A stretch of DNA of 24,893 bases from Sulfurovum sp. GTDB lineage: Bacteria; Campylobacterota; Campylobacteria; Campylobacterales; Sulfurovaceae. Each line of letters starts with the position of its first letter. The stretch's first letter is position 1. Position numbers and translations under genes: made by a program. Below the pieces are notes generated by a model, which worked only from the letters and a program-made list of their open reading frames with translations, was not told the origin of the DNA and did not search any database. This document shows, piece by piece, positions 15,715-22,229 of the stretch. The DNA lies in the NCBI GenBank assembly GCA_020721385.1, contig DYMW01000010.1, forward strand, positions 1-24,893, written 5' to 3'.

Positions 15715-16782
15715 TTATGCAATAATTGGCATAATAACTGTAATAAATTGTTCATCTTTTAAGACAAACGGTAAAGTTGGTTCATTCAATAAAATTTCAA
15801 ACTCAGATTTTTCTACTTGTATAATAAAATCTAAAAGATAGCGACTATTGACGTTAAGTTCAAATCGTTCATTAAGTCCTGTATGTAGTAAAATTTCCGT
15901 TTTTGCTTCAATGTTATCCGAAGTTAATGAATTAAAAATAATGGCATCACTTAAAAATGTAATTTTAAGCTCTTGAGAAATGGTGGTAATCATTTTAATG
16001 GCATCCAGCATCTCTTTTTTAGGAAGAATGATTTTGAATTTACTGTTTAAAGGAATAATACGTTCATAATCTGGATAATTGCCATTAATTAATCGGGTAA
16101 AGAAGTAATAATTTTCATTTTGAATAATTAAGTTTGTTTTATCATAGTAAATATTAATTTGATCTATAAAAAGTTTTTGAATCTCTAATATCGCTTTTTT
16201 AGGAATAATAATGGAAAATTCATTAGGATTGATGGTTTCAATGGTATTGACAGCCAAACGTCTGGTATCGGTTCCTACCAATTGGGTTATATTATTTTTT
16301 ATGTTTAATAATGCACCATTAAGTTCAAATTTTGGATTGTTGTTGTCGATGGCAGATGCAATTTTTTTTAAGCTTTTAATCAAACTAATTGAATCTAATG
16401 TAATTTGAGGTTTATTTTCTATATGAGGGAAAGAGGGAAAATTCTTGGGATTAAAAGTTGGTAGTTTAAATTTTGATTTTTCTTGTTTAATAATTAAATT
16501 ATTTTCTAACTCTTCTAAAATAATTTCATCATCTTTTAGGATTCTAATAATTTCTAAAAGTTTTTTCCCATTGGCAGTAATAGATCCTTCATGAGAAATA
16601 GTAATATTTTTAGTGTTAATGATTAAACCAATTTCTCCATCAGTTGCTTTTATGGTACAAAGATTATTTTGTACTTCTAAATGAATGTGGGCTGTAATTT
16701 GACTGGCATCTTTTTTTTCTAGAAAAGGTTGTAAGTTAATTAACATAGATTCAATTAGCTGTTTAGTAACATGAATTTTCAT
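15715..16782 (-). CDS. dnaN: DNA polymerase III beta sliding clamp
   Basis: DnaN forms the ring-shaped dimer that tethers polymerase III to DNA and recruits repair and regulatory factors. The 355-residue product (typical for Campylobacterota) starts MKIHVTKQLIESMLINLQPF and ends PFVLKDEQFITVIMPIIA. Segments such as LVGTDTRRLAVNTIE and INGNYPDYERIIP are clamp signatures of domains 2 and 3. GGGAG lies eight bases before the ATG. It is very AT-rich and Asn/Ile/Lys-rich. Its coding strand carries more C than G, the reverse of neighbouring pyrG. It lies downstream of dnaA across a 170-base gap with origin-like elements. Confidence 0.96.
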   Translation of the reverse strand: MKIHVTKQLIESMLINLQPFLEKKDASQITAHIHLEVQNNLCTIKATDGEIGLIINTKNITISHEGSITANGKKLLEIIRILKDDEIILEELENNLIIKQEKSKFKLPTFNPKNFPSFPHIENKPQITLDSISLIKSLKKIASAIDNNNPKFELNGALLNIKNNITQLVGTDTRRLAVNTIETINPNEFSIIIPKKAILEIQKLFIDQINIYYDKTNLIIQNENYYFFTRLINGNYPDYERIIPLNSKFKIILPKKEMLDAIKMITTISQELKITFLSDAIIFNSLTSDNIEAKTEILLHTGLNERFELNVNSRYLLDFIIQVEKSEFEILLNEPTLPFVLKDEQFITVIMPIIA

Positions 16783-16860
16783 TATTTTTCTCCCTAGTTT
16801 TTTACTTTATTTTATCTAATAAATAGTAATAGTAGTAGTTGTGGTTGAAAAGGTGAAAAA
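16783..16860. other. Candidate oriC2 unwinding region with DnaA-trios
   Basis: The dnaA-dnaN gap holds an AT-rich stretch (16783-16820), then six triplets AAA TAG TAA TAG TAG TAG (16821-16838) that fit the DnaA-trio pattern 3'-[G/A]A[T/A]-5'. After a spacer (16839-16851) comes an inverted DnaA-box-like GGTGAAAAA (16852-16860; reads TTTTTCACC, core TTCAC). The order box, spacer, trios, AT-rich DNA, in this polarity, is that of the basal origin unwinding system described in Bacillus and proposed widely. Helicobacter pylori has its unwinding site in the equivalent oriC2, next to dnaA. Assignment as origin is inferred, not measured. Confidence 0.6.
16809..16814 (-). promoter_or_regulatory. Possible dnaN -10 element
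   Basis: TAAAAT on the minus strand, 26 bases before the dnaN ATG, lies inside the AT-rich part of the candidate unwinding region. Low confidence because the whole stretch is A/T. Confidence 0.25.
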
Positions 16861-16900
16861 CTTTTATGGAGCTATAAAGTATGGGATTTAAATCTTCTTA

Positions 16901-16945
16901 ATATAATCCATAAAGTTTCACATCTTTTCACTTTATGGATTATAT
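16901..16945. terminator. 15-bp perfect stem-loop at the dnaA 3' end, with TTCAC repeats in the loop
   Basis: ATATAATCCATAAAG (16901-16915) and CTTTATGGATTATAT (16931-16945) are perfectly complementary around a 15-base loop. It begins 7 bases past the dnaA stop codon and could terminate or stabilise dnaA mRNA. The T-run (16947-16954), however, follows it on the plus strand, the wrong side for dnaA. The loop carries two TTCAC cores 10 bases apart (16917-16921 and 16927-16931, the second touching the stem), so it may be a DnaA-binding part of the origin instead. Confidence 0.5.
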
Positions 16946-16952
16946 CTTTTTT

Positions 16953-18287
16953 TTAATCAAATTGCGATGTGGTAGAATTGATTTTTGTAGAGAATTCTTC
17001 TAAAATTAATTTAAAATTTTCATCTGTTTGAATAATTTCATTGATTTTTTTCATTGCATGACTCACCGCAGTATGGTCTTTCATACCAAAATAGACAGCA
17101 ATTTGAGGCATGGAATTGGGAGTTAAATCTCGTGCCAAATAGATGGCTATGCGTCTGGCTTTAACAACTGTTTGGGTACGTTTTTTAGATTTAATATCAG
17201 AGAGTTTGATATTCATTTCTTTGGAGACCAAATCGACAATGTCATCAATGGTAATATTGGTCTGTTTTTCTGCGAGTTGGTCTTTTATAACATTGTGTGC
17301 AAACTCTAAGGTAAGTTCTTGGTTCATTAACCCACTATAGGCATTGAGTTTAATAATGGCACCCTCTATTTCTCGGATATTGTTTCCCATATTTGAAGCG
17401 ATAAAATTGATAATATCTTGATTGAGATTAATCCCATCAATTTCACATTTTTTCTTAATAATGGCAATTTTTGTTTCCAATCCAGGGGGTTGTATATCTG
17501 CCATTAATCCCCATTCAAATCGACTCCGAAGTCTGTCAACGAGTCCTGCGATTTTATTTGGTTGTCTATCTGAAGTAATAATAATCTGTTTTTTAGCTTG
17601 ATGAAGTTCATTAAATGTGTGAAAAAACTCCTCTTGTGTTTGCTCTTTACCACTTAAAAATTGAATATCATCAATCATCAATACATCACACTCACGAAAA
17701 TGTTCACGGAATTTGTCCATGGTTTGTGAGCGAAGATGTGAGGTAAATTTATTCATAAATTGTTCAAAGGTAGTATAGATTACTTTTTTTCCTAATGCAA
17801 TTTGATGATTACCAATGGCCTGCATAAGGTGGGTTTTACCTAAACCGACACCTCCATAAAGAAAAAGGGGATTATAGATGGCACCAGGTTTTTCAGCAAC
17901 ACTTTTAGAGGTGGTATAAGCAAATTGATTAGAATCCCCAATAATAAAGCTTTCAAACGTAAAAGAGGGATTGAGTAACGTACTTTTACTTTGTGTTCTT
18001 TGTTCACTGTTTTTTTGTTGTTTTTGATCACCATTGGTAGGTTTTTTTTGATTGAGTGAAATAATAATTTTAGGTTTAACATTGGTTTCAATCTCAAAAA
18101 GGTGGGCAAGTTGAAATTGATATTTGGTTTTAATCCATCGTGCCATTAAAATATTGGGGGCATAAAATTGGGCAATATTGCTTCGGGAAGCCTCTTCATC
18201 ATAAATGAGTGTTTTCATATAACGATTCCAATCTTTATTACTTATTTCATTTTTAAGTTTTTGTAGTACTTTTTTTCCGATATTCAT
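16953..18287 (-). CDS. dnaA: Chromosomal replication initiator DnaA
   Basis: DnaA is the AAA+ ATPase that binds origin boxes, opens the duplex and loads the helicase. The 444-residue product has domain I (1 to about 80), a short Lys/Gln/Asn-rich linker domain II (about 80-108), and the AAA+ domain III. Domain III has Walker A GGVGLGKT (145-152), Walker B MIDD (204-207) and the sensor segment DRLRSRFEWGL. Domain IV carries the DNA-binding signature DHTAVSHAM (404-412). It diverges from ruvC across a 111-base gap with five DnaA boxes, one of which overlaps its probable promoter, suggesting autoregulation. In Campylobacterota domain I is contacted by HobA, which is not encoded here. Confidence 0.98.
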   Translation of the reverse strand: MNIGKKVLQKLKNEISNKDWNRYMKTLIYDEEASRSNIAQFYAPNILMARWIKTKYQFQLAHLFEIETNVKPKIIISLNQKKPTNGDQKQQKNSEQRTQSKSTLLNPSFTFESFIIGDSNQFAYTTSKSVAEKPGAIYNPLFLYGGVGLGKTHLMQAIGNHQIALGKKVIYTTFEQFMNKFTSHLRSQTMDKFREHFRECDVLMIDDIQFLSGKEQTQEEFFHTFNELHQAKKQIIITSDRQPNKIAGLVDRLRSRFEWGLMADIQPPGLETKIAIIKKKCEIDGINLNQDIINFIASNMGNNIREIEGAIIKLNAYSGLMNQELTLEFAHNVIKDQLAEKQTNITIDDIVDLVSKEMNIKLSDIKSKKRTQTVVKARRIAIYLARDLTPNSMPQIAVYFGMKDHTAVSHAMKKINEIIQTDENFKLILEEFSTKINSTTSQFD

Positions 18288-18322
18288 AAATTGCCTATTT
18301 TTAATGTGAATAAAATTTGTGA

Positions 18323-18333
18323 ATATTATCCAA
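18323..18333 (-). promoter_or_regulatory. Putative dnaA promoter overlapped by a DnaA box
   Basis: On the minus strand TTGGATAATAT gives -10 TAATAT with the TTGGA extension. It lies 35 bases before the dnaA ATG and overlaps the box at 18318-18326. DnaA bound there would block its own promoter. Confidence 0.45.
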
Positions 18334-18335
18334 AG

Positions 18336-18346
18336 TTGGCTAAAAT
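18336..18346 (+). promoter_or_regulatory. Putative ruvC promoter
   Basis: TTGGCTAAAAT, identical to the 11-mer before tig, lies 52 bases upstream of the ruvC ATG and almost back to back with the dnaA promoter. A second -10-like TATAAG lies at 18352-18357. Confidence 0.45.
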
Positions 18347-18398
18347 ACGGCTATAAGAACGTGTGAATAAAGTTATTCACATAATACAAAAGGTGTGA

Positions 18399-18887
18399 AT
18401 GAATATATTAGGAATTGATCCTGGAACCCACAATTTAGGATATTGCATATTAAAATTAGAATGTGAAAAGTATACTCTTGTTGAAGCAGGTTTACTCAAA
18501 TTTAAAACAGGTGATTTAAAAGAGAAAATACTTGAATTAAATCGAGGAATAGAGATGATTTTAGCAGCACATTCTATTGATGAAGTTGCCATTGAGGATA
18601 TTTTCTTTGCACATAATCCTCAAACCGTTCTTAGACTTGCACAGTTTCGTGGAGCTTTGAGTTTAAAGATTTTACTATCAATTGGTAATTATGCAGAGTA
18701 TACACCTTTACAAGTAAAAAAAGCCATTACAGGGCATGGAAAAGCTACTAAAGAACAAGTGGCTTTTATGGTAAGAAGATTGTTAAATATTAAAAAAGAA
18801 ATTAAGCCTTATGACATAACAGATGCAATGGCAATTGCCATCACCCATGCGCAAAGGGTAAAGTTTTCAGGGATTTTATCGAAATAA
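18399..18887 (+). CDS. ruvC: Crossover junction endodeoxyribonuclease RuvC
   Basis: RuvC is the dimeric resolvase that cuts Holliday junctions driven by RuvAB. The product is 162 residues. The four metal-binding acidic residues of the RNase H-like fold are visible: D7 in GIDPGT, E66 in AIEDIFF, and D139 and D142 in YDITDAMA. The YTPLQVKKAITGHGKA segment is the family's DNA-contact region. The ATG at 18399 is the only start compatible with D7. The weak GGTGTG ahead of it is part of a DnaA box. Its divergence from dnaA places it beside the origin, so gene dosage is high; no ruvA or ruvB is in the window. Confidence 0.95.
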   Translation: MNILGIDPGTHNLGYCILKLECEKYTLVEAGLLKFKTGDLKEKILELNRGIEMILAAHSIDEVAIEDIFFAHNPQTVLRLAQFRGALSLKILLSIGNYAEYTPLQVKKAITGHGKATKEQVAFMVRRLLNIKKEIKPYDITDAMAIAITHAQRVKFSGILSK

Positions 18888-18906
18888 GTGAAAGGAAGGA
18901 GTGAGG

Positions 18907-18941
18907 TGTCTAAAACAAGCTTTAAAGGCTCATTTTAGACA
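18907..18941. terminator. Convergent hairpin between ruvC and the L,D-transpeptidase gene
   Basis: TGTCTAAAA (18907-18915) pairs with TTTTAGACA (18933-18941), and an inner AGC/GCT extends the stem-loop. It sits between two convergent genes and is a plausible bidirectional terminator. Confidence 0.55.
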
Positions 18942-18960
18942 ATAAAAACCATGATTTTTA

Positions 18961-20586
18961 TTATTGGTTGCTACCAAAAACAGACTCTTGAATAAATCTA
19001 TCATAACCATAAATATCTTTTCTAAAAGAGATTAAGCCATCTCTTTTGAAGACGGTAAAATAGGTTGTATAGATAGGTAATTTCTCAGTAAAGTTGAGAG
19101 TTCTTGTTGTTAAACTATTACGATAGGTATCAATATTTTTAACATCATAAGGTTTTAGACGTGGCTTTAATACTTCTAAAAGTTCAAAAGGTTGTTCTAA
19201 ACGCATACATCCTGAACTGTAAACACGATAACGCTGAGCAAAAAGTGATTTATTATCGGTATCGTGTAAGTAAACAGTATACTTGTTTGGAAACATAAAC
19301 TTAATACGTCCTAAAGCATTATCATCTCCTGGAGATTGTACAAAACGATAAGGAATCCCACCTTGTTCTTTATAAGGAAGCAGTTTGTCAACAGAAAAAT
19401 TTGTAATTTCTTTGTTGTCACCCCAGCCATTATACGCATGCATATTGTGCTCTTTTAAGTAGTTTGGATTCTCCATTAATGCAGGAATTAAATCTTTTCT
19501 AACCAAGTTTTCAGGAACTGTCCACGTAGGATTTAATTCAAGATACGTCATAAAACTAGAGAATAGGGGCGTAGGTCGTTCATCTCTTCCAACAACAGCA
19601 TTCATGTGTAAAATAGAGTTTCCATCTTTATAGTAATCCATGGTAAAATCAGGAATACTCACCATAATATACTCATTTGGAAATTGATTAGGAAAGACTT
19701 TGAGTTTATCTAAGTTGGTAATGATGTTTTCAATGTGTATATCCATCGGTTTATTCAAATAGTAAACAGTAATTTTATCAATAATTCCATTTTGTTCAAG
19801 TTTAAATCGTTTTTTATAGGTGTATAGGGCTTGTTCGAGTTCCTTATCAAAAATATCAGTGTAGGCAGTCTGTTGTCTTAAATCACCTTCAAGGGCAAAG
19901 CGTTTTTTAATATCGGGAATAAATGGATGTTGATCACCTGCTTTTAAATCTTTACCATATTTAACTTGTGGAATATCTCGCATACCTTGGTAAAAAAGAA
20001 GGGCATCAATTAAGTCTTGATGCCTTTGAGGAAGGGGGGTAATTGATCTTAAAAAACCAGGAATATTATGGTTTGCAATGGCTGAAAAAAGTTCAGATGA
20101 TGAAGGGGAACTTTTCCGTACCATCTCCCAATGGGCTTCAACATCTTTTAACTCTTTAAGTTCACTTATTTTTGTACTAACTTTGTCCCAATCAATATCA
20201 CTTTTTACAATAAAATTGACCAATGTAATATAAGATTTAGTGAAAGCAATATCCAATAGAGCCAACTCTTGACTGTTTTCATCCAAATTCATGTTGTTGT
20301 TAAGAAGGTAGCTATATTGCTCTGCTTGGCTTTGATAAAAATCTTTAAATTTATAGTTAAAATAAGGATTTTGTAAAGCTTCTCTTAGATCATTAATGTT
20401 TTGGGCATGTCCAATCCATAGTGGTTTGTTTTTATTGATGGCATAGAGTGAACGAATAACATTTTGATCACTGGTATAAGATCCAAGAACTTGGGGTTCA
20501 TTTTGAAGAATCGACAATAAACGATTGTCAAGTTGGGTTGACCAAAGTTGTGAAAGTAGTAGGGTGAAGAGAAGTAAAAGTCTCAA
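18961..20586 (-). CDS. L,D-transpeptidase, LdtD/YcbB type
   Basis: The enzyme would form meso-diaminopimelate 3-3 cross-links in peptidoglycan or attach ligands to it, in the periplasm. The 541-residue product has a signal peptide (LLLLFTLLLSQLWS) and a long N-terminal scaffold. A peptidoglycan-binding-like helical segment follows (ELEQALYTYKKRFKLEQNGI). The YkuD catalytic domain is near residues 300-500. The catalytic C460 lies in SSGCMRL with H441 in YLHDTDNK, and the 19-residue spacing is that of E. coli LdtD. The start is TTG, supported by AGGAG six bases upstream. Neighbouring PBP4 shows a second route of wall remodelling in the same region. The leader carries a perfect inverted repeat. 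Confidence 0.92.
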   Translation of the reverse strand: MRLLLLFTLLLSQLWSTQLDNRLLSILQNEPQVLGSYTSDQNVIRSLYAINKNKPLWIGHAQNINDLREALQNPYFNYKFKDFYQSQAEQYSYLLNNNMNLDENSQELALLDIAFTKSYITLVNFIVKSDIDWDKVSTKISELKELKDVEAHWEMVRKSSPSSSELFSAIANHNIPGFLRSITPLPQRHQDLIDALLFYQGMRDIPQVKYGKDLKAGDQHPFIPDIKKRFALEGDLRQQTAYTDIFDKELEQALYTYKKRFKLEQNGIIDKITVYYLNKPMDIHIENIITNLDKLKVFPNQFPNEYIMVSIPDFTMDYYKDGNSILHMNAVVGRDERPTPLFSSFMTYLELNPTWTVPENLVRKDLIPALMENPNYLKEHNMHAYNGWGDNKEITNFSVDKLLPYKEQGGIPYRFVQSPGDDNALGRIKFMFPNKYTVYLHDTDNKSLFAQRYRVYSSGCMRLEQPFELLEVLKPRLKPYDVKNIDTYRNSLTTRTLNFTEKLPIYTTYFTVFKRDGLISFRKDIYGYDRFIQESVFGSNQ

Positions 20587-20600
20587 AAGTATCTCCTGAT

Positions 20601-20630
20601 TAAGTTTTTAAAAATATGTGTAAAAACTTA
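20601..20630. repeat. Perfect 10-bp inverted repeat in the ldt leader
   Basis: TAAGTTTTTA (20601-20610) and TAAAAACTTA (20621-20630) are exact complements with a 10-base spacer. The repeat begins at the last base of the -10 and ends five bases short of the ribosome-binding site. It could be an operator for a dimeric regulator or a leader hairpin. Confidence 0.6.
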
Positions 20631-20635
20631 GTATA
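20630..20635 (-). promoter_or_regulatory. Putative -10 of the L,D-transpeptidase gene
   Basis: TATACT on the minus strand, 43 bases before the TTG start, abuts the inverted repeat. Confidence 0.4.
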
Positions 20636-20688
20636 GTAAAATTTTTAGAGATATTTTAAAATAGAGAGGATGGAGAGAGAGTAAGTAG

Positions 20689-20716
20689 AACACCAAGTTT
20701 TTAAAGACTTGGTGTT
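20689..20716 (-). terminator. Hairpin after the outer-membrane protein gene
   Basis: AACACCAAGT (20689-20698) and ACTTGGTGTT (20707-20716) form a perfect 10-bp stem with an 8-base loop, 10 bases past the stop codon of the minus-strand gene. No clear T-run follows on that strand, so it may act with Rho or as 3'-end protection. Confidence 0.6.
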
Positions 20717-20726
20717 GTAACTAGGC

Positions 20727-21347
20727 TTAGAATTGGTATTTAGCACCAAGATTAAGACCCCATTGAGAGTTGGTGTCTGCTTTTTTCATGTAGTTAACAG
20801 CATCTGTAAATACAGAAACATTGTCACTAATACCATAATCAAGACCCGCACCATAAGAGAAACCAGTTTCAGTACCATTAGGATTCATGTTTGCTCTTGA
20901 AGCACCCAATAAAGCATAAATATTGATTTCATCAGTGATGTCATAGTTTGGTTTAAGGTAAGCACCAATTTGTTTAAATTTAGTACCATTGTCTTTAGCA
21001 ACACCTACAGTACCTCTTAATTCAGCACCCAAGTAATTCATAAAGTCATAACCAATAATACCAGTTAAACCAATTTGTCTTTCTTGACCAACTTCATCAC
21101 CGAATAAATTAGCTCTGTCTGCAGAGTTAACAGCAATATCTGTAATGGCACCACCAACATAAAGACCAAGTGCTTCAGCAACCACTGGAGCAACCACTGG
21201 AGCCTCTACTTTTGGCTCTTCTACAACAACTTGTTGTGCTGCATTTAAATCTTCATTTTCGAATGTAGTAATTCCACCGATGTCTCCACCTGCAAAACTC
21301 ATTGTACTCAATGCTGTAATCGCAATAATTGAACTTCTTAATTTCAT
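20727..21347 (-). CDS. Small outer-membrane beta-barrel protein
   Basis: The 206-residue product has a Sec signal peptide (MKLRSSIIAITALSTMSFA), then a short Pro/Val/Glu-rich linker (EEPKVEAPVVAPVVAEA). About eight alternating amphipathic strands follow, ending in GLNLGAKYQF with the C-terminal Phe typical of BAM-inserted barrels. It belongs to the OmpA-like/Opa-like eight-strand barrel group; the specific role is unknown. I chose the ATG at 21347 because AAGGAG lies eight bases upstream; the TTG two codons earlier is too close to it. A TGn-extended TATACT promoter and its own hairpin suggest a monocistronic, well expressed gene. Confidence 0.85.
   Translation of the reverse strand: MKLRSSIIAITALSTMSFAGGDIGGITTFENEDLNAAQQVVVEEPKVEAPVVAPVVAEALGLYVGGAITDIAVNSADRANLFGDEVGQERQIGLTGIIGYDFMNYLGAELRGTVGVAKDNGTKFKQIGAYLKPNYDITDEINIYALLGASRANMNPNGTETGFSYGAGLDYGISDNVSVFTDAVNYMKKADTNSQWGLNLGAKYQF
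21178..21201. repeat. 12-bp tandem duplication in the barrel protein's linker
   Basis: GCAACCACTGGA occurs twice in direct succession (21178-21189 and 21190-21201), in frame, encoding the repeated APVV in the Pro/Val-rich linker. It probably arose by slippage. Confidence 0.7.
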
Positions 21348-21379
21348 GGACAATCTCCTTAATAATATAAAATTGCGTT

Positions 21380-21388
21380 AGTATAACA
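21380..21388 (-). promoter_or_regulatory. Putative extended -10 promoter of the barrel protein gene
   Basis: On the minus strand TGTTATACT combines the TGn extension with TATACT (21380-21385), 32 bases before the ATG, in an otherwise A/T-only gap. Confidence 0.55.
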
Positions 21389-21469
21389 TAAAATTTTATA
21401 AGAACGTATAATTCTTTTAGATTTTTTCTTAAATTCTAAATACTTCATTTAATTATATTTATTTATGTT

Positions 21470-22081
21470 TTATTTAATGCAATCTTCAAATAAATATTGA
21501 TGTTCTTGTGGTAGATTGTTAAAAAGTGCATTGGCCATAAGGCGTATTTCCCATAAAGCACTTTTATTACTTCGTAATGTTATGAAGTTTTGTAGACTTC
21601 TTGCATTAATCGTCCATGTTAATTCTGTTTTATAGCTTTCTGGTAGACAAAATTTAGCAATATCATTAGAGACCCCTGATTTAAGAATCTCTTGAAGATT
21701 ATTAAGTGCTTTAATGGAAGCACTATCCACCATAGGATTCTGAGTGAGAACAATAAATTTTTTGGCAGATTCAAAGTCATCTTCTACGAAGGGTTCACAG
21801 TTTTTTAACTCTTTTAATGTATAACGTGTACTTTTAACACTCAAACTTGCCATTCGATGTCGAGCCAACTCTTGGAGTAAGGCACGAGAGACCCCTTGTA
21901 TATAAAAGGTATAAACCAAATGTTCAAGGGTTGAGGCGTGTTTGTATTTATTCCCAACTCTGTCAATTAGGGCTTTGTCTTTTTCACCCCCTTCATCACT
22001 GTTGTCAAAACTTTGCCAACAAGTACGAATTGCATGAGCACAAGTCTCTAGTGGGGTATGATGCATGAGGGTTATGGTCAT
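21470..22081 (-). CDS. thyX: Flavin-dependent thymidylate synthase ThyX
   Basis: ThyX makes dTMP from dUMP using methylenetetrahydrofolate, FAD and NADPH, replacing the unrelated ThyA. The 203-residue product has the RHRX7S signature (R74-H75-R76 to S84, then R86). Upstream lies HASTLEHLVYTFYIQG, the flavin/substrate-binding helix, and near the C terminus LQNFITLRSNKSALWEIR, both typical of the family. I chose the ATG at 22081 because AGGAG lies eight bases upstream; the open frame extends 18 more codons with no family match. No folate or nucleotide genes adjoin it. Confidence 0.95.
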   Translation of the reverse strand: MTITLMHHTPLETCAHAIRTCWQSFDNSDEGGEKDKALIDRVGNKYKHASTLEHLVYTFYIQGVSRALLQELARHRMASLSVKSTRYTLKELKNCEPFVEDDFESAKKFIVLTQNPMVDSASIKALNNLQEILKSGVSNDIAKFCLPESYKTELTWTINARSLQNFITLRSNKSALWEIRLMANALFNNLPQEHQYLFEDCIK

Positions 22082-22108
22082 TAAAAAACTCCTAAAAATT
22101 ATAAAATG

Positions 22109-22114
22109 ATTATA
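22109..22114 (-). promoter_or_regulatory. Putative thyX promoter
   Basis: A perfect TATAAT on the minus strand, with TTGT just before it, lies 27 bases upstream of the chosen ATG. It falls inside the longer open frame, which supports the shorter start. Confidence 0.5.
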
Positions 22115-22183
22115 ACAATGTTTGCACGAATGCACTCTTAAATTTCAACTTCAAATAGATTAAAGCGTGAGCTATAATAAATT

Positions 22184-22194
22184 TTGGATATAAT
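22184..22194 (+). promoter_or_regulatory. Putative typA promoter
   Basis: TTGGATATAAT has a perfect TATAAT (22189-22194) with a TTGGA extension, 35 bases before the ATG. A second TATAAT is at 22173-22178. Confidence 0.6.
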
Positions 22195-22229
22195 TCGCGT
22201 AATTTTATTTATAATATAGGAAACCTTTC

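Larger units (their letters stand above)
18305..18402. other. DnaA-box cluster between dnaA and ruvC (candidate oriC1)
   Basis: Five 9-mers with the TTCAC core are present. TGTGAATAA is at 18305-18313 and 18362-18370, TGTGAATAT at 18318-18326, TTATTCACA at 18373-18381, and TGTGAATGA at 18394-18402. Four face one way and one the other. The last, read as TCATTCACA, matches the Helicobacter pylori consensus and overlaps the ruvC start codon. Density and position fit the upstream half of a bipartite origin and/or dnaA autoregulation. Confidence 0.72.

Noticed and set aside
14099..15755. Longer 5' open frames of pyrG (to 15755) and recJ (to 14098)
   Set aside because: The pyrG extension overlaps dnaN and lacks family similarity, while the internal ATG has a strong ribosome-binding site. 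The recJ extension uses TTG without a site.
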